64,000 nt of DNA from positions 124,001 to 188,000 of the forward strand of contig CAWCMK010000008.1 of NCBI GenBank assembly GCA_963796705.1, in the 5' to 3' direction. Positions 24,337 through 33,525 of this stretch are shown here, one piece after another. Below the pieces are notes generated by a model that saw only the letters and a program-made list of their open reading frames with translations, did not search any database and had not been told where the DNA came from. The DNA comes from VRUE01 sp963796705 (lineage in GTDB: Bacteria; Actinomycetota; Thermoleophilia; Solirubrobacterales; 70-9). The first letter of the stretch is position 1. Each line of letters starts with the position of its first letter. The translations under genes were made by a program, and so were the position numbers.

Positions 24337-25453
24337 CGCCGTCCCCCCTGGCGGCGTCCGCGGCGGCTGCCAGCTCGTGAGCGCGACCGGGAAGCAGCTC
24401 TCCGTCAAGCTTCATGCGCAGCGCCGCGGCCAGACCGCGGCCGACGGCCGGCCCCTCCGGCACCCCAGCCTCGATCAGGTCGCCGCCATCGATCTCGAGC
24501 GCGACGTGGCGCCAATCCTCCAGGTAGCGATCCAGCCAGACGGCACCCTGCGCTCGCGCCAGAACCAGTTCCAAGGGATCGTGGCGGGAGGCAAGGGCGA
24601 CGGCCTGCGAGGGAGTTCTCGGAAGCGCCTTCGCGAGCTCAGTCTCTGCGCCCGGCGGGCCGAGGACGGCGGCGCGCAGGACGAGGTCCCTGCGTGCCAT
24701 CTCGGCCCACTTCGGCGCTTCCAAGAGCCCGGCGACCGCGGCCCCCAGGGCAGCGCCCCCCGGACGCAGCTCCAGCAGTCCCCAGTCATCCAGCAACTCG
24801 AAGGCACGGATCGCCTCGGGCTCCAGGGCGATTCTCAGGATCTCGGCTTCGCGGCGATCGCCGGATACGGTGGCCAGATCGGTGGCCCCGAGAAGCTCCG
24901 CGGTGCGAGGCTCGAGGCTGAAATCGAGGCGCGCCGCGTAGCGGGCGGCGCGCAGCGCCCGGGTGGGATCGTCGATGAAGGACCGCTCGTGGAGCACCCG
25001 CAGCATGCCCGCCTCCAGATCGGCTCGTCCCCCGAGCGGGTCGAGCAGAACCGGCTCTCCGAGCCGGATCGCCATCGCATTGATCGTGAAGTCCCGGCGC
25101 CGCAGGTCGGCCTCGATCCCGGCGCCAATGCATACTTCGGGCAGGGCCCCGGGGTAGGGGTAGGTCTCGGTGCGGGCCGCGGCGACGTCGACCTGCAGGC
25201 CTTGAAAGGCGACGGTCGCTGTCGCGAAGCGCTCGTGCTCGAGCACCTCGGCGCCGAGGAGCCTGGCGAGGGACGGCGCGTCCCCCTCGACAACCAGGTC
25301 GAGGTTGCCCGAGCGCGCTCGACCGAGCAGCAGGTCGCGAACCGCGCCGCCAACCAGATAGACCGGCCCGCGGGCGAGCTCGGCGACGGCCCCAAGCTCT
25401 GGGTACTCGCGCCTCAGGGTTGCCATGATCGTGTCGCTTCGGGGCTCGGCCAT
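24323..25453 (-). CDS. cca: CCA tRNA nucleotidyltransferase / poly(A) polymerase family
   Basis: A class II nucleotidyltransferase adding CCA to tRNA 3' ends or acting in RNA 3' metabolism. Its 376 residues begin with VYLVGGAVRDLLLGR and the catalytic carboxylates in GNLDLVVEGD. RRRDFTINAMAIRLG, DPLGGRADLEAGMLRVLHERS and DDPTRALRAARYAARLDF follow, typical for this family. ATG 25453 is taken; an ATG 9 codons later is an alternative. No second cca-like gene is visible, so it is probably the CCA-adding enzyme. It is divergent from the polysaccharide deacetylase with 34 bases between. Confidence 0.87.
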   Translation of the reverse strand: MAEPRSDTIMATLRREYPELGAVAELARGPVYLVGGAVRDLLLGRARSGNLDLVVEGDAPSLARLLGAEVLEHERFATATVAFQGLQVDVAAARTETYPYPGALPEVCIGAGIEADLRRRDFTINAMAIRLGEPVLLDPLGGRADLEAGMLRVLHERSFIDDPTRALRAARYAARLDFSLEPRTAELLGATDLATVSGDRREAEILRIALEPEAIRAFELLDDWGLLELRPGGAALGAAVAGLLEAPKWAEMARRDLVLRAAVLGPPGAETELAKALPRTPSQAVALASRHDPLELVLARAQGAVWLDRYLEDWRHVALEIDGGDLIEAGVPEGPAVGRGLAAALRMKLDGELLPGRAHELAAAADAARGDGDAMA

Positions 25454-25487
25454 CTGCGGGGGTTTCCTACCATGATCCCCTCTCCGG

Positions 25488-26408
25488 ATGGCGGCGGACC
25501 GACAAGCCAGGCGTGAGCGAGAGCGCCGCTCGATCAGGCGACGGCGGATCGGCGCGGCCCTGGGGCTTGGCCTCGCGGCCCTCGCGATCGCCGCACTCCT
25601 GATCACCAGTCTCAGCAGCAGCTCCCGAGGCCCAAGCCGGGCCGCGGCGACGTCGGCCTCGCCACATGAAGGGAAACGCACAACGGACCAAAGGGTTCGC
25701 AACGCGACGCCGCAGCCGGGGTGGAGGCCCGACACCGGACCGGTGCCGATCCTCGAGTACCACGTCCTCGGCCGCCCCCAGGGAGAAGTCCCCTACCCCG
25801 AACTGTATGTCGGTCGCACAGATTTCTCCAAGCAGATGAACTGGCTTGAAAAGCAGGGCTTCCAGGCGGTCACCCTGGAAGCGGTCGAGGACGCCTGGTA
25901 CAACGGTGGCACGCTGCCGCCGAAGCCGGTGGTGATCTCCTTCGACGACGGCTACCGTCCCCAATACACCTTCGCGCTGCCGGAGCTCCGCAAGCACGGC
26001 TGGCCAGGGGTGCTCAACCTCAAGGCGGAAGGCTCGGAACTTTATTCGAGCAACGTCAAGGCGATGATCTCCGCCGGCTGGGAGCTGGCCGCTCACACCA
26101 TCCACCACCTCGACCTGACAGAACTCGGCCCCGCCCAGCTAAGGGAAGAAGTGGCGGGTTCGCGGAAAATCCTGAGGCGCGAATACCGGGTCCCGGTGAG
26201 GAACTTCTGCTACCCGGCGGGGCGGTTCGACGAAACGGTCATCCGCGCGGTCGAAGAAGCGGGTTACGTCGGGGCAACGACCGAGATCCCCGGCTTCGCC
26301 ACCAAGGAGCATCCCTACGAACTGGCCCGGATCGAGGTCCTCGGCGACTTCGGTGTCAAGGGCCTCGCCGAAGCGATGCGCAGCGGCGAGCAAGCGTCGG
26401 GGAGCTGA
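25488..26408 (+). CDS. Membrane-anchored polysaccharide deacetylase (NodB/CE4)
   Basis: A 306-residue protein with an Arg-rich cytosolic tip and one N-terminal hydrophobic helix (AALGLGLAALAIAALLITSL), then an extracytoplasmic CE4 domain. The metal site shows Asp-Asp in VVISFDDGYRPQY and the His pair in AAHTIHHLDL. NFCYPAGRFDETV and AGYVGATTEIPG complete the family pattern. It probably deacetylates peptidoglycan or another surface polysaccharide; the substrate is not readable from sequence. Glu codons are mostly GAA. The gene stands alone between cca (divergent) and hisF (convergent). Confidence 0.88.
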   Translation: MAADRQARRERERRSIRRRRIGAALGLGLAALAIAALLITSLSSSSRGPSRAAATSASPHEGKRTTDQRVRNATPQPGWRPDTGPVPILEYHVLGRPQGEVPYPELYVGRTDFSKQMNWLEKQGFQAVTLEAVEDAWYNGGTLPPKPVVISFDDGYRPQYTFALPELRKHGWPGVLNLKAEGSELYSSNVKAMISAGWELAAHTIHHLDLTELGPAQLREEVAGSRKILRREYRVPVRNFCYPAGRFDETVIRAVEEAGYVGATTEIPGFATKEHPYELARIEVLGDFGVKGLAEAMRSGEQASGS

Positions 26409-26491
26409 TCAGCTCAGTCCTGGGGTCACGCACCGCCGCGGGCACTTCGGCCAGATCCGAAGCGGTTATTCACTTCGCTTGCGGCTCAGAG

Positions 26492-27259
26492 TCAGGTTTG
26501 GGAGAGGCGCACCGGCACGCCGTCCTCGGCAAGGCGTTGCTTTGCGTCGCGGACACGGTGGGCGTCGTAGTGGAAGATCGATGCGCAGAGCACGGCGTCG
26601 GCGCCGCCCTCGATGATCGCTTCGCTTAGGTGCTCCAAGGTGCCGGCGCCCCCGGAGGCAATCACCGGCACAGACACCGCGTCGGCAACCGCCCGGGTCA
26701 GCTCCAGGTCATATCCATCGCTGGTGCCGTCGCGGTCCATGCTCGTCAGCAGAACCTCCCCCGCCCCGCGCTCGACCGCCTCGCGCGCCCAGGAGACCGC
26801 GTCGCGTCCCTCAACGCGGCGGCGCCCGCCGTTCACGTAGACCCCCCAGGTCTCCCCCTCCCGCCTGGCGTCGATTGCGATGACCACGCACTGGGCGCCG
26901 AACACGTCGGCGAGCTCACCGAGCAACCCGGGCCGCTCGAGCGCCGCGGAATTGACCGAGACCTTGTCGGCGCCGGCGTCCAGTACCGCCTGGGCATCGG
27001 CCACCGAGCGGATGCCACCGCCGATCGTGAACGGGATGAACACATTGTCGGCAGTGCGGCGGGCCAGCTCGACGATCGTCTCGCGCTGCTCGTGGGAGGC
27101 CGTGATGTCCAGGAAGACGAGCTCGTCCGCCCCCTCCGCGTCGTAGCGCTCAGCGAGCTCGACCGGATCGCCGGCATCGCGCAGGCCGACGAAGTTGGTG
27201 CCCTTGACGACGCGACCGCCGTCGACGTCGAGGCAGGGGATGACGCGCTTTAGAACCAT
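26492..27259 (-). CDS. hisF: Imidazole glycerol phosphate synthase cyclase subunit
   Basis: Cyclase half of the HisF-HisH enzyme, using ammonia from HisH to form IGP and AICAR. The 255-residue half-barrel repeat protein has the catalytic Asp in VIPCLDVDGGRVVKG and the second in LLTSMDRDGTSDGYD, with ITASHEQRETIVELARRTAD and TIGGGIRSVADAQ. It is last in the his operon, 11 bases after hisA. The 83-base spacer to the convergent deacetylase shows no clear terminator. Confidence 0.97.
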   Translation of the reverse strand: MVLKRVIPCLDVDGGRVVKGTNFVGLRDAGDPVELAERYDAEGADELVFLDITASHEQRETIVELARRTADNVFIPFTIGGGIRSVADAQAVLDAGADKVSVNSAALERPGLLGELADVFGAQCVVIAIDARREGETWGVYVNGGRRRVEGRDAVSWAREAVERGAGEVLLTSMDRDGTSDGYDLELTRAVADAVSVPVIASGGAGTLEHLSEAIIEGGADAVLCASIFHYDAHRVRDAKQRLAEDGVPVRLSQT

Positions 27260-27270
27260 TCTTCCTGAGG

Positions 27271-27993
27271 CTAGCCGAGCGCGGCAATCGCTTCGGCCAC
27301 CGTGAAGCGCCGCTCGTAGAGCGCCCTGCCAACGATCGCGCCCTCGACATTGGGGGCCGTGGTGCGGGCCAGCAGTTCGAGGTCGGGCAGATTGCCAACC
27401 CCCCCGGAGGCGATCACGGGCGCTTGCGCCGCGGCGGCGATCGCGTTCAGCTCATCGACCGCCGGTCCCTCCATAGTTCCGTCGACCTCGATCGCCGTGC
27501 AGAGAAAGCGGGCCACGCCTCGCCCGGCGAGCTCGGCGACCGCGTCGGTCGCCTCGACCTCACTCATCTGGGTCCAGCCGGCGAGCGAGACCTTGCCGCC
27601 GCGAGTGTCAAGGGCGACCACGACCCGCTCGCCGTGGGCCTCGATCGCCCGCCGCAGGAATTCGGGGTCGCGCAACGCCGCGGTACCGATCACGACCCGC
27701 TCGGCCCCGGCGTCAAAGGCGGCCTCGACCGAGTCCGCCTCACGCAGCCCACCGCCGACCTGGATCGGGCACTGGACCGAGCTGGCGATCCGGCGCACGG
27801 CGTCGAGATTGCGGGGCGTGCCCGCCTTGGCGCCATCGAGGTCGATGACGTGCAGGAACTCGGCTCCTTCGCCAGCCCAGCGCATCGCCGCGGCGGCCGG
27901 ATCGGCATCGTAGGCGGTCTCGCGCGCGTAGTCGCCCTGAAGCAGGCGGACGGCCTGTCCGCCGCGGATGTCGATCGCCGGATAAAGGACCAC
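27271..27993 (-). CDS. hisA: ProFAR isomerase
   Basis: Isomerises ProFAR to PRFAR in histidine synthesis. It has 240 residues. It has the catalytic Asp in LYPAIDIRGGQAVRLLQGDY and Asp in ALDTRGGKVSLAGW, with LHVIDLDGAKAG and QVGGGLREADSVEAAFDAGA. In many actinobacteria this gene is the bifunctional priA that also serves tryptophan synthesis. With no trp genes in view, HisA versus PriA cannot be decided here. GTG start, 8 bases after hisH. Confidence 0.93.
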   Translation of the reverse strand: MVLYPAIDIRGGQAVRLLQGDYARETAYDADPAAAAMRWAGEGAEFLHVIDLDGAKAGTPRNLDAVRRIASSVQCPIQVGGGLREADSVEAAFDAGAERVVIGTAALRDPEFLRRAIEAHGERVVVALDTRGGKVSLAGWTQMSEVEATDAVAELAGRGVARFLCTAIEVDGTMEGPAVDELNAIAAAAQAPVIASGGVGNLPDLELLARTTAPNVEGAIVGRALYERRFTVAEAIAALG

Positions 27994-28001
27994 GGCAGCG
28001 C

Positions 28002-28634
28002 TCAGGCCGGCACGGCCGCGCAGATCTCGGCGAAGTTGGCGAGCAGCCGCAGCCCCGCGGTGCTCGACTTCTCGGGGTGAAACTGCACGCCGAAGACGTT
28101 TCCCCGCTCGGCGGCGCAGGCGAACCGACTCCCGTAGGAGGCGCTGCCCAGCAGCTCCTCCGCGCTCGGGTCCGGAGCGAAGGAGTGGACGAAATAGAAC
28201 GGGGTTTCCGATTCAATTCCCTCGGCGAGCCGCGATGGGCGCTCCCAGCGGACCGGCGACCAGCCGATGTGAGGCACCTTGAGCCCGTCGGCGTCGAGGC
28301 CGGAGACGGTTCCCGCCAGCAGACCGAGGCCGGCGCCGCCGCCCAGCTCGGTGCTCGAGTCAAAGAGCAGCTGTAGGCCGAGGCAGATGCCAAGGATTGG
28401 CACTCCGACGCGATGGCGCTCGGCGATCAGCTCGTCGAGACCGCGACTGCCGATCTCCTCGATCGCCTTCGGGAAGGCGCCCACGCCGGGCAGGATCAGG
28501 CCGTCGGCGCGGCGGACGGTCTCCGGGCTGTAGCTGATCTCGGCGGCGGCGCCAACGTGCTCGAGGGCCTTCTCGACCGAGCGCAGATTGCCCATCCCGT
28601 AGTCGAGGATGCAGATCTGGACCTGGTCACTCAT
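28002..28634 (-). CDS. hisH: Imidazole glycerol phosphate synthase glutamine amidotransferase subunit
   Basis: A class I glutaminase supplying ammonia to HisF. The 210 residues start ICILDYGMGNLRSVEKALEHVG. The nucleophile Cys is in PILGICLGLQLLFDSS. The catalytic His-Glu pair is in VFGVQFHPEKSSTAG. Placed directly upstream of hisA and overlapping hisB by 8 bases. Confidence 0.97.
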   Translation of the reverse strand: MSDQVQICILDYGMGNLRSVEKALEHVGAAAEISYSPETVRRADGLILPGVGAFPKAIEEIGSRGLDELIAERHRVGVPILGICLGLQLLFDSSTELGGGAGLGLLAGTVSGLDADGLKVPHIGWSPVRWERPSRLAEGIESETPFYFVHSFAPDPSAEELLGSASYGSRFACAAERGNVFGVQFHPEKSSTAGLRLLANFAEICAAVPA

Positions 28635-29217
28635 TGAGCGTCCCCTTGGTCGAGGGTACGCCGCTCTCCGCGGGATCGATGGCCACCGCTTCGCGCAGCG
28701 CTCTGGCGAAGGCCTTGAAACAGGCCTCGATCATGTGGTGGGCGTTGCTGCCGTCGCGGACGTTGAGGTGCAGCGTCAACTTGGCGCTGTTGGCGATCGC
28801 CCGAAAGAACTCCTCCGCGAGCTCCGTGTCGAACCCGGCGATCGAGGTGGACGGGAGCTCGGCATCAAAGACGCAGAGCGGCCTGCCGGAGATGTCGATC
28901 GCGCACTCGGCCAGCGACTCGTCCATCGGCACCAGTGCGGAACCGTAGCGTCGGATACCGGCCCGGTCGCCGAGCGCCTCGTCGAGCGCTTGCCCGAGGA
29001 CGATACCGACGTCCTCGACGGTGTGGTGGGCACCGGTCTCGAGATCGCCGCTCGCCTCGACCTGCAGACCGAGGCGCCCGTGACGGGCGAGCAGATCGAG
29101 CATGTGGTCGAGGAAGCCGACCCCCGTGAAGGCGCTCGATTCGCCGCCCTCGAGGCTCAGCGAGAGCTGGATCTGCGTCTCGGCGGTGCTGCGCTCCCTT
29201 GTCACCGTTCGGTTCAT
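28627..29217 (-). CDS. hisB: Imidazoleglycerol-phosphate dehydratase
   Basis: Monofunctional dehydratase of histidine synthesis, 196 residues, without the phosphatase domain of enterobacteria. The two Mn-binding His clusters are seen as GFLDHMLDLLARHGRL and GAHHTVEDVGIVLGQAL, and later GSNAHHMIEACFKAFARAL. It overlaps hisD by 4 bases and hisH by 8. Histidinol phosphatase is not in the window. Confidence 0.97.
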   Translation of the reverse strand: MNRTVTRERSTAETQIQLSLSLEGGESSAFTGVGFLDHMLDLLARHGRLGLQVEASGDLETGAHHTVEDVGIVLGQALDEALGDRAGIRRYGSALVPMDESLAECAIDISGRPLCVFDAELPSTSIAGFDTELAEEFFRAIANSAKLTLHLNVRDGSNAHHMIEACFKAFARALREAVAIDPAESGVPSTKGTLNE

Positions 29218-30497
29218 TGCCGCTCACTCCTAATCATCGCCGACTCGCCGTGTACCGGGAATCCCTCGGCCTGCGCGAGGACATCGACGTGCGGGCCAAG
29301 CTTCGCCGCTGCCTCGGGCGGAATTTCAACCGTTGCGATCCTACGCCGGAAAACATCGGGACCGAGGGGCCCCGAGAAGCGCCCGGCGCCGGAGGTCGGG
29401 AGGACGTGGTTGGAGCCGGCGACGTAATCCCCGAACGCGGTCGCACCGAAGCGGCCGACGAAGACACAGCCGGCTGTCCGCACCCTCTCGGCCAGAAGCG
29501 CCGCGTCCTCCTCGATTAGCTCGAGGTGCTCGGGGGCGAGAGCGTTGGCAAGGTCGATGGCCGCCTCGGTATCGGGAACCTGGACCAGGGCAAGCGGCGC
29601 GTCGTTGACGGTTGGGCGCGATTCCTGAAGCCGCCCGGTGGACGTCTCGATCAGATCGAGGACCCGCTCCTCCACCGCGGCCACCAGCAACGGGCTCTCC
29701 ACTCCGTGCTCAGCCTGGGCGCAGAGGTCAAGGGCGACCCACTCGGGGTCGACGTCGTGGCCGGCGATCACCATCAGCTCCGAGGGTCCGGCGTAGGAGT
29801 CGATTCCGACCAGGCCGTTGACCTCGCGCTTTGCATCCTGCACCCAGGCGTTGCCAGGGCCCGCGATTACGTCGACCTTCCCGACAGTCTCGGTGCCGTA
29901 GGCGAGCGCGAAGATCGCCTCGGCACCACCCATCGCGTAGATCTCGTCGACTTCGGCCAGGGCCGCCGCGGCGAGGACCGTCGGGTGCAGCCCGCCGCTC
30001 GGCCCCGGTGGGGAGGCCATCGCGACGCGGTTGACGCCGGCCACCCGAGCCGGAATTGCGCACATCAGCACACTGGAGGGATAGAAGCCTCGGCCCCCGG
30101 GGGCGTAGATCCCCGCCGCAGCGACCGGAACGCTCCTGATCCTCACCGTCTGGCCCTGCGGTAGTGCCACCTCGCGCGGGTCGGGGTCAAGCTGGGCTTC
30201 TGCGACCGCCCGAATGTTTTCGGCGGCCAGTTCGAGGGAGTCGCGCAGCTTCGGCTCGGAGCGCTCCAATGCGGCCCGTGCCGCGGAACGATCGACCAGC
30301 AGGGAAGACGGCGGGGTCTCGCCGGCGCCGAACTCCGCCGTCAGAGCCAGCACGGCATCATCACCACCCGCCCTGACCCGATCGCGGATCGCGAGCACGT
30401 TGAGCGCCGCGTCGGCCCCGCCGGCGTCCAGGAACCAGATCCGGACCTCGCGCCCGGTAACCGCCGCGCCCGACCAATCGAACCTCCTCACTCTCAT
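29214..30497 (-). CDS. hisD: Histidinol dehydrogenase
   Basis: Catalyses the last two oxidations to histidine with NAD and zinc. It has 427 residues. Signatures include AAGIYAPGGRGFYPSSVLM, AIFALAYGTETVGKVDVIAG, NAWVQDAKREV, IDSYAGPSELMVIA, DLCAQAEHGVESP and ALAPEHLELIEEDA, and SNHVLPTSGAGRFSGPLG near the end. The ATG at 30497 overlaps the hisG stop (ATGA); extra residues upstream in frame are hisG shadow. Confidence 0.96.
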   Translation of the reverse strand: MRVRRFDWSGAAVTGREVRIWFLDAGGADAALNVLAIRDRVRAGGDDAVLALTAEFGAGETPPSSLLVDRSAARAALERSEPKLRDSLELAAENIRAVAEAQLDPDPREVALPQGQTVRIRSVPVAAAGIYAPGGRGFYPSSVLMCAIPARVAGVNRVAMASPPGPSGGLHPTVLAAAALAEVDEIYAMGGAEAIFALAYGTETVGKVDVIAGPGNAWVQDAKREVNGLVGIDSYAGPSELMVIAGHDVDPEWVALDLCAQAEHGVESPLLVAAVEERVLDLIETSTGRLQESRPTVNDAPLALVQVPDTEAAIDLANALAPEHLELIEEDAALLAERVRTAGCVFVGRFGATAFGDYVAGSNHVLPTSGAGRFSGPLGPDVFRRRIATVEIPPEAAAKLGPHVDVLAQAEGFPVHGESAMIRSERQ

Positions 30498-31174
30498 TCC
30501 GTCGTCACCTCTCGCAGTCGCGCGGTCAGCTCGTCGATCTCGGCGGCGCGCAGCTTGTGGGCAACCCGATTGGCGACGAAGCGGGCGCTGCATTCGAGGA
30601 TCTCCTCGCGGACCTCGAGGTCGTTCTCCTTCAGCGTGCGACCGGTTGCGACAAGGTCGACGATGCCGTCCCCGAGGCCGATCAGGGGAGCCAGCTCGAC
30701 CGACCCCTTGACCTCGATCACCTCGACCTGGCGGCCGGTCTGCTCGAAGTGGCGCTCAGCGATACGCGGGTACTTGGTCGCGATCCGCATCATCCCCAGC
30801 CGTCTCGCCGACTCCCCTAGCCTGCTGTCCCCGCGGCGGCCGGCAAGAACCATTCGACAGCGTCCATAGCCGAGGTCGAGGAGCTCATACACGACCCGGT
30901 CGGACTGCTCGAGAAGGACATCCTTGCCAGTTATGCCGACGTCGGCGGCCCCCGCCTCGACGTAGGTCGGCACGTCGGAGGGACGCATCGTCACCAGGGT
31001 GATCTCCTCGCCCGGAAAGATCAGCGCCCGCGACTCGCGCCGCACCGCGCTCGCGTCGATGCCAGCCGCATCGAGCGTGTCGAGCGTCTGCTCCAGCAGC
31101 GCCCCGCGCGGCACCGCGAATTTCAGCGGCCCCTCAATCTTTGCTCGACCCATCCCCGCGACGCTGACGTTCAC
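30494..31174 (-). CDS. hisG: ATP phosphoribosyltransferase, short form (HisG_S)
   Basis: First enzyme of histidine synthesis. At 226 residues it lacks the C-terminal histidine-binding regulatory domain, so it needs HisZ, encoded immediately upstream. It has KFAVPRGALLEQTLDTL, RPSDVPTYVEAGAADVGITG and GYGRCRMVLAG. The PRPP-type loop reads GLGDGIVDLVATGRTLKEN. The start is GTG overlapping the hisZ stop (GTGA), which fits a stoichiometric HisZ-HisG complex. Confidence 0.95.
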   Translation of the reverse strand: MNVSVAGMGRAKIEGPLKFAVPRGALLEQTLDTLDAAGIDASAVRRESRALIFPGEEITLVTMRPSDVPTYVEAGAADVGITGKDVLLEQSDRVVYELLDLGYGRCRMVLAGRRGDSRLGESARRLGMMRIATKYPRIAERHFEQTGRQVEVIEVKGSVELAPLIGLGDGIVDLVATGRTLKENDLEVREEILECSARFVANRVAHKLRAAEIDELTARLREVTTE

Positions 31175-32160
31175 CGGGCACTCCCCCCCTCGGGCTCCTC
31201 CTCCATCTGGGCGATGTGGACGCGCTCCATATAGAGCGCAAAGCCCGCCGCCGGTCTGTCGAGGCCGAAGCGCCTCAGAAGGTCGTCGTAGCGGCCGCCG
31301 CCGCCGAGTACGTGGCCCAGCGCCGGGTCATAGACCTCGAGGATCGCACCGCTGTAGTAGCCGAGATCGCGCAGCAGGCCGAGGTCAATCCGGACACGAT
31401 CGGCGGCGCCGCGGCGCTCGAGCTCCTCATAGGTCTCGCCAATGCGGGCGATCGCCCGCTCAACCGCCTCGCTGCCGAGCGCGCGGGCCTCGTCGAGCAC
31501 CTCGCGTCCACCGCGCAGCTGCGAGAGCGCCACGCAGGTCGCACAGTGGTCATCATCGACGACGGCCGAGAGCTCCGCCTCGAGGCCGACCAGGTCATGC
31601 ATTGCCAGTCGTTTGAGGATCGACTCGCGCGCCTCTCCCTCGACCTCAAGCTCGGCCAGCAGCTGGCGAAAGAGGTCCGAGTCGCCGAGGCCGATCACGG
31701 CGCGATCGAGACCCGCGGCGTCGAGCGCCGCCTCCAGCACCTCGATCACCTCGGCCGTTCCGCGCGGGGCGGGGACGCCTATCAACTCGACCCCGGCCTG
31801 GGTGAATTCCCGCATTTGGCCGCGTTGGGGACGCACGGCGCGGAACGCGTTTGCCAGATAGCAGAGCCGCACCGGCTCCTCCGCGCTCGCGTAGCGAGTC
31901 GCGACCAGGCGCGCGATCGGGACCGTCATTTCTGCCCGCAGCGCCAGCAGGTCGCCGCTCGCATCGAAGAACCGATAGCCGGAGCCGGTTGCGCGTCCGT
32001 CCCCCCGCGAGAGCACCTCGTCGTACTCGATCGCCGGCGTCGCTACCTCGCCGTAGCCGCGGGCTTCGAAGAGCTCGATCAGGGTGAGGTTGAGCCGGCG
32101 CAGCTCACGCATCTCGTCGGGCAGCACGTCGCGCGTGCCGGGTGGAATCGGGTGGATCAT
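31171..32160 (-). CDS. hisZ: ATP phosphoribosyltransferase regulatory subunit
   Basis: A HisRS-like paralogue that binds short HisG and makes it active and histidine-sensitive. The 329 residues have the class II core (PPGTRDVLPDEM, DLLALRAEMTVPIARLVATR, RLCYLANAFRAVRPQRGQMREFTQAGVELIG) but end before an anticodon-binding domain. That length separates it from a true histidyl-tRNA synthetase of about 420 residues. It is the first gene of the his operon, 39 bases downstream of murA. No His-rich leader peptide was found in the spacer. Confidence 0.92.
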   Translation of the reverse strand: MIHPIPPGTRDVLPDEMRELRRLNLTLIELFEARGYGEVATPAIEYDEVLSRGDGRATGSGYRFFDASGDLLALRAEMTVPIARLVATRYASAEEPVRLCYLANAFRAVRPQRGQMREFTQAGVELIGVPAPRGTAEVIEVLEAALDAAGLDRAVIGLGDSDLFRQLLAELEVEGEARESILKRLAMHDLVGLEAELSAVVDDDHCATCVALSQLRGGREVLDEARALGSEAVERAIARIGETYEELERRGAADRVRIDLGLLRDLGYYSGAILEVYDPALGHVLGGGGRYDDLLRRFGLDRPAAGFALYMERVHIAQMEEEPEGGSAR

Positions 32161-32199
32161 CGGACCCGGGACCTTACGAGAGTGGGAAGCTGAGCCCTG

Positions 32200-33498
32200 C
32201 TAGGCAGGGATCTCCGCAGAAACTCGCTCAATCCGGGCGCCGAGGGCGCGCAGACGCTCGTCGATCTGCTCGTAGCCGCGATCGATCTGGCTGATGTTGC
32301 CGATCTCCGAGACCCCATCCGCGGCGAGCGCCGCGATGAGCATCGCCATCCCAGCGCGGATGTCGGGGCTCTCGACGCGTTCGCCGTGAAGCCGGCTCGG
32401 ACCGCTGACGATCGCCCTGTGGGGGTCACACAGCGTTATCCGAGCGCCCATCGCGACCAGCTTGTCGACGAAGAACAGACGGTTCTCGAACATCTTCTCG
32501 AAGATCAGCACCTCGCCGTCGGCCTGCGTCGCCAGCGCCAGGGCGATCGAGGTGAGGTCCGCCGGAAAGGCGGGCCATGGGCCGTCCTCAATCTTCGGGA
32601 TCGCGTCGCCGAGGTCGGTCCTCACCCGCAGGCGTTGTTCGGGGGGCACGAGAACGTCCTCGCCCTCGACCTGCGAGTCGAGCCCGAGACGGCGGAACTG
32701 ACGTCGGACCATGACCAGATCATCGGGGCTCGCGTCACGAATCCGCAGTTCGCCACCGGTGGCGGCGGCGAGGGCCATGAAGCTGCCGACCTCGATGTGG
32801 TCGGGGGAGATCCAGTGCTCGGTGCCGCCGAGTCGGTCGCTGCCGTGGATCGTCATCACATTGGAGCCGATCCCCTCGACCCCGGCGCCCATCTTGCCCA
32901 GCAGGCGGGCCAGATCCTGGACGTGGGGCTCGGAGGCCGCGTTGGAGATCGTCGTCAGACCGGGTGTCAGGGCCGCTGCCATCAGGACGTTCTCGGTGCC
33001 CATCACCGAGGGCTCGTCCATGAAGATCGAGCAGGGGCGAAGCCCCTGGGGGGGCGCGAAGAGCTCGATCCAGCGCTCGCCCTCGACGCGGGCGCCGAGG
33101 TCCTCGAAGGCATCGAGATGGGCATCCAACCGCCGACGACCGATGAAATCGCCACCCGGGGGCGGCATCTTGGCCTCGCCAAAACGCGCCAGCAGTGGGC
33201 CGGCGAGCAGAAAGGAGGCTCTGATCCGTTGCGAGAGCTCCTCGTCGACGCAGGTCCCCGAGACACCTGCCCCGCAGAGCCGCAGGCTGTTGTCACCGAT
33301 CCATTCCGCTTCGACCCCCAGGTGTTCGAGCAGCGAGACCTGCGCCTCGGTGTCGCGGATCCGGGGCACACGGTGCAGGGTCAGCTCCTCCTCGGTCAGC
33401 AGACAGGCGGCGAGGATCGGCAGGGCCGCATTCTTGTTTCCGGCGACGGCGACCTCACCGCAGAGCGGCGCGCCTCCATCGATGACAAATTTCTCCAT
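32200..33498 (-). CDS. murA: UDP-N-acetylglucosamine 1-carboxyvinyltransferase with Asp in place of catalytic Cys
   Basis: First committed step of peptidoglycan synthesis, transferring enolpyruvate from PEP to UDP-GlcNAc. The 432 residues begin EKFVIDGGAPLCGEVAVAGNKNAALP, with KNAALP the substrate loop. The fosfomycin-binding loop, normally PGGCxIG, reads PPGGDFIGRR, with Asp117 encoded by GAT at 33150-33148. Asp here keeps activity and gives natural fosfomycin resistance in Mycobacterium and Chlamydia. The C-terminal part (FPADLTSIALALATQADG, FENRLFFVDKL, IRAGMAMLIAALAADG) is normal. ATG 33498 is chosen, as longer frames upstream are antisense to the hydrolase. Confidence 0.94.
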   Translation of the reverse strand: MEKFVIDGGAPLCGEVAVAGNKNAALPILAACLLTEEELTLHRVPRIRDTEAQVSLLEHLGVEAEWIGDNSLRLCGAGVSGTCVDEELSQRIRASFLLAGPLLARFGEAKMPPPGGDFIGRRRLDAHLDAFEDLGARVEGERWIELFAPPQGLRPCSIFMDEPSVMGTENVLMAAALTPGLTTISNAASEPHVQDLARLLGKMGAGVEGIGSNVMTIHGSDRLGGTEHWISPDHIEVGSFMALAAATGGELRIRDASPDDLVMVRRQFRRLGLDSQVEGEDVLVPPEQRLRVRTDLGDAIPKIEDGPWPAFPADLTSIALALATQADGEVLIFEKMFENRLFFVDKLVAMGARITLCDPHRAIVSGPSRLHGERVESPDIRAGMAMLIAALAADGVSEIGNISQIDRGYEQIDERLRALGARIERVSAEIPA

Positions 33499-33525
33499 GG
33501 GCTTCCGGCTAGGGTAACGGCCGCT

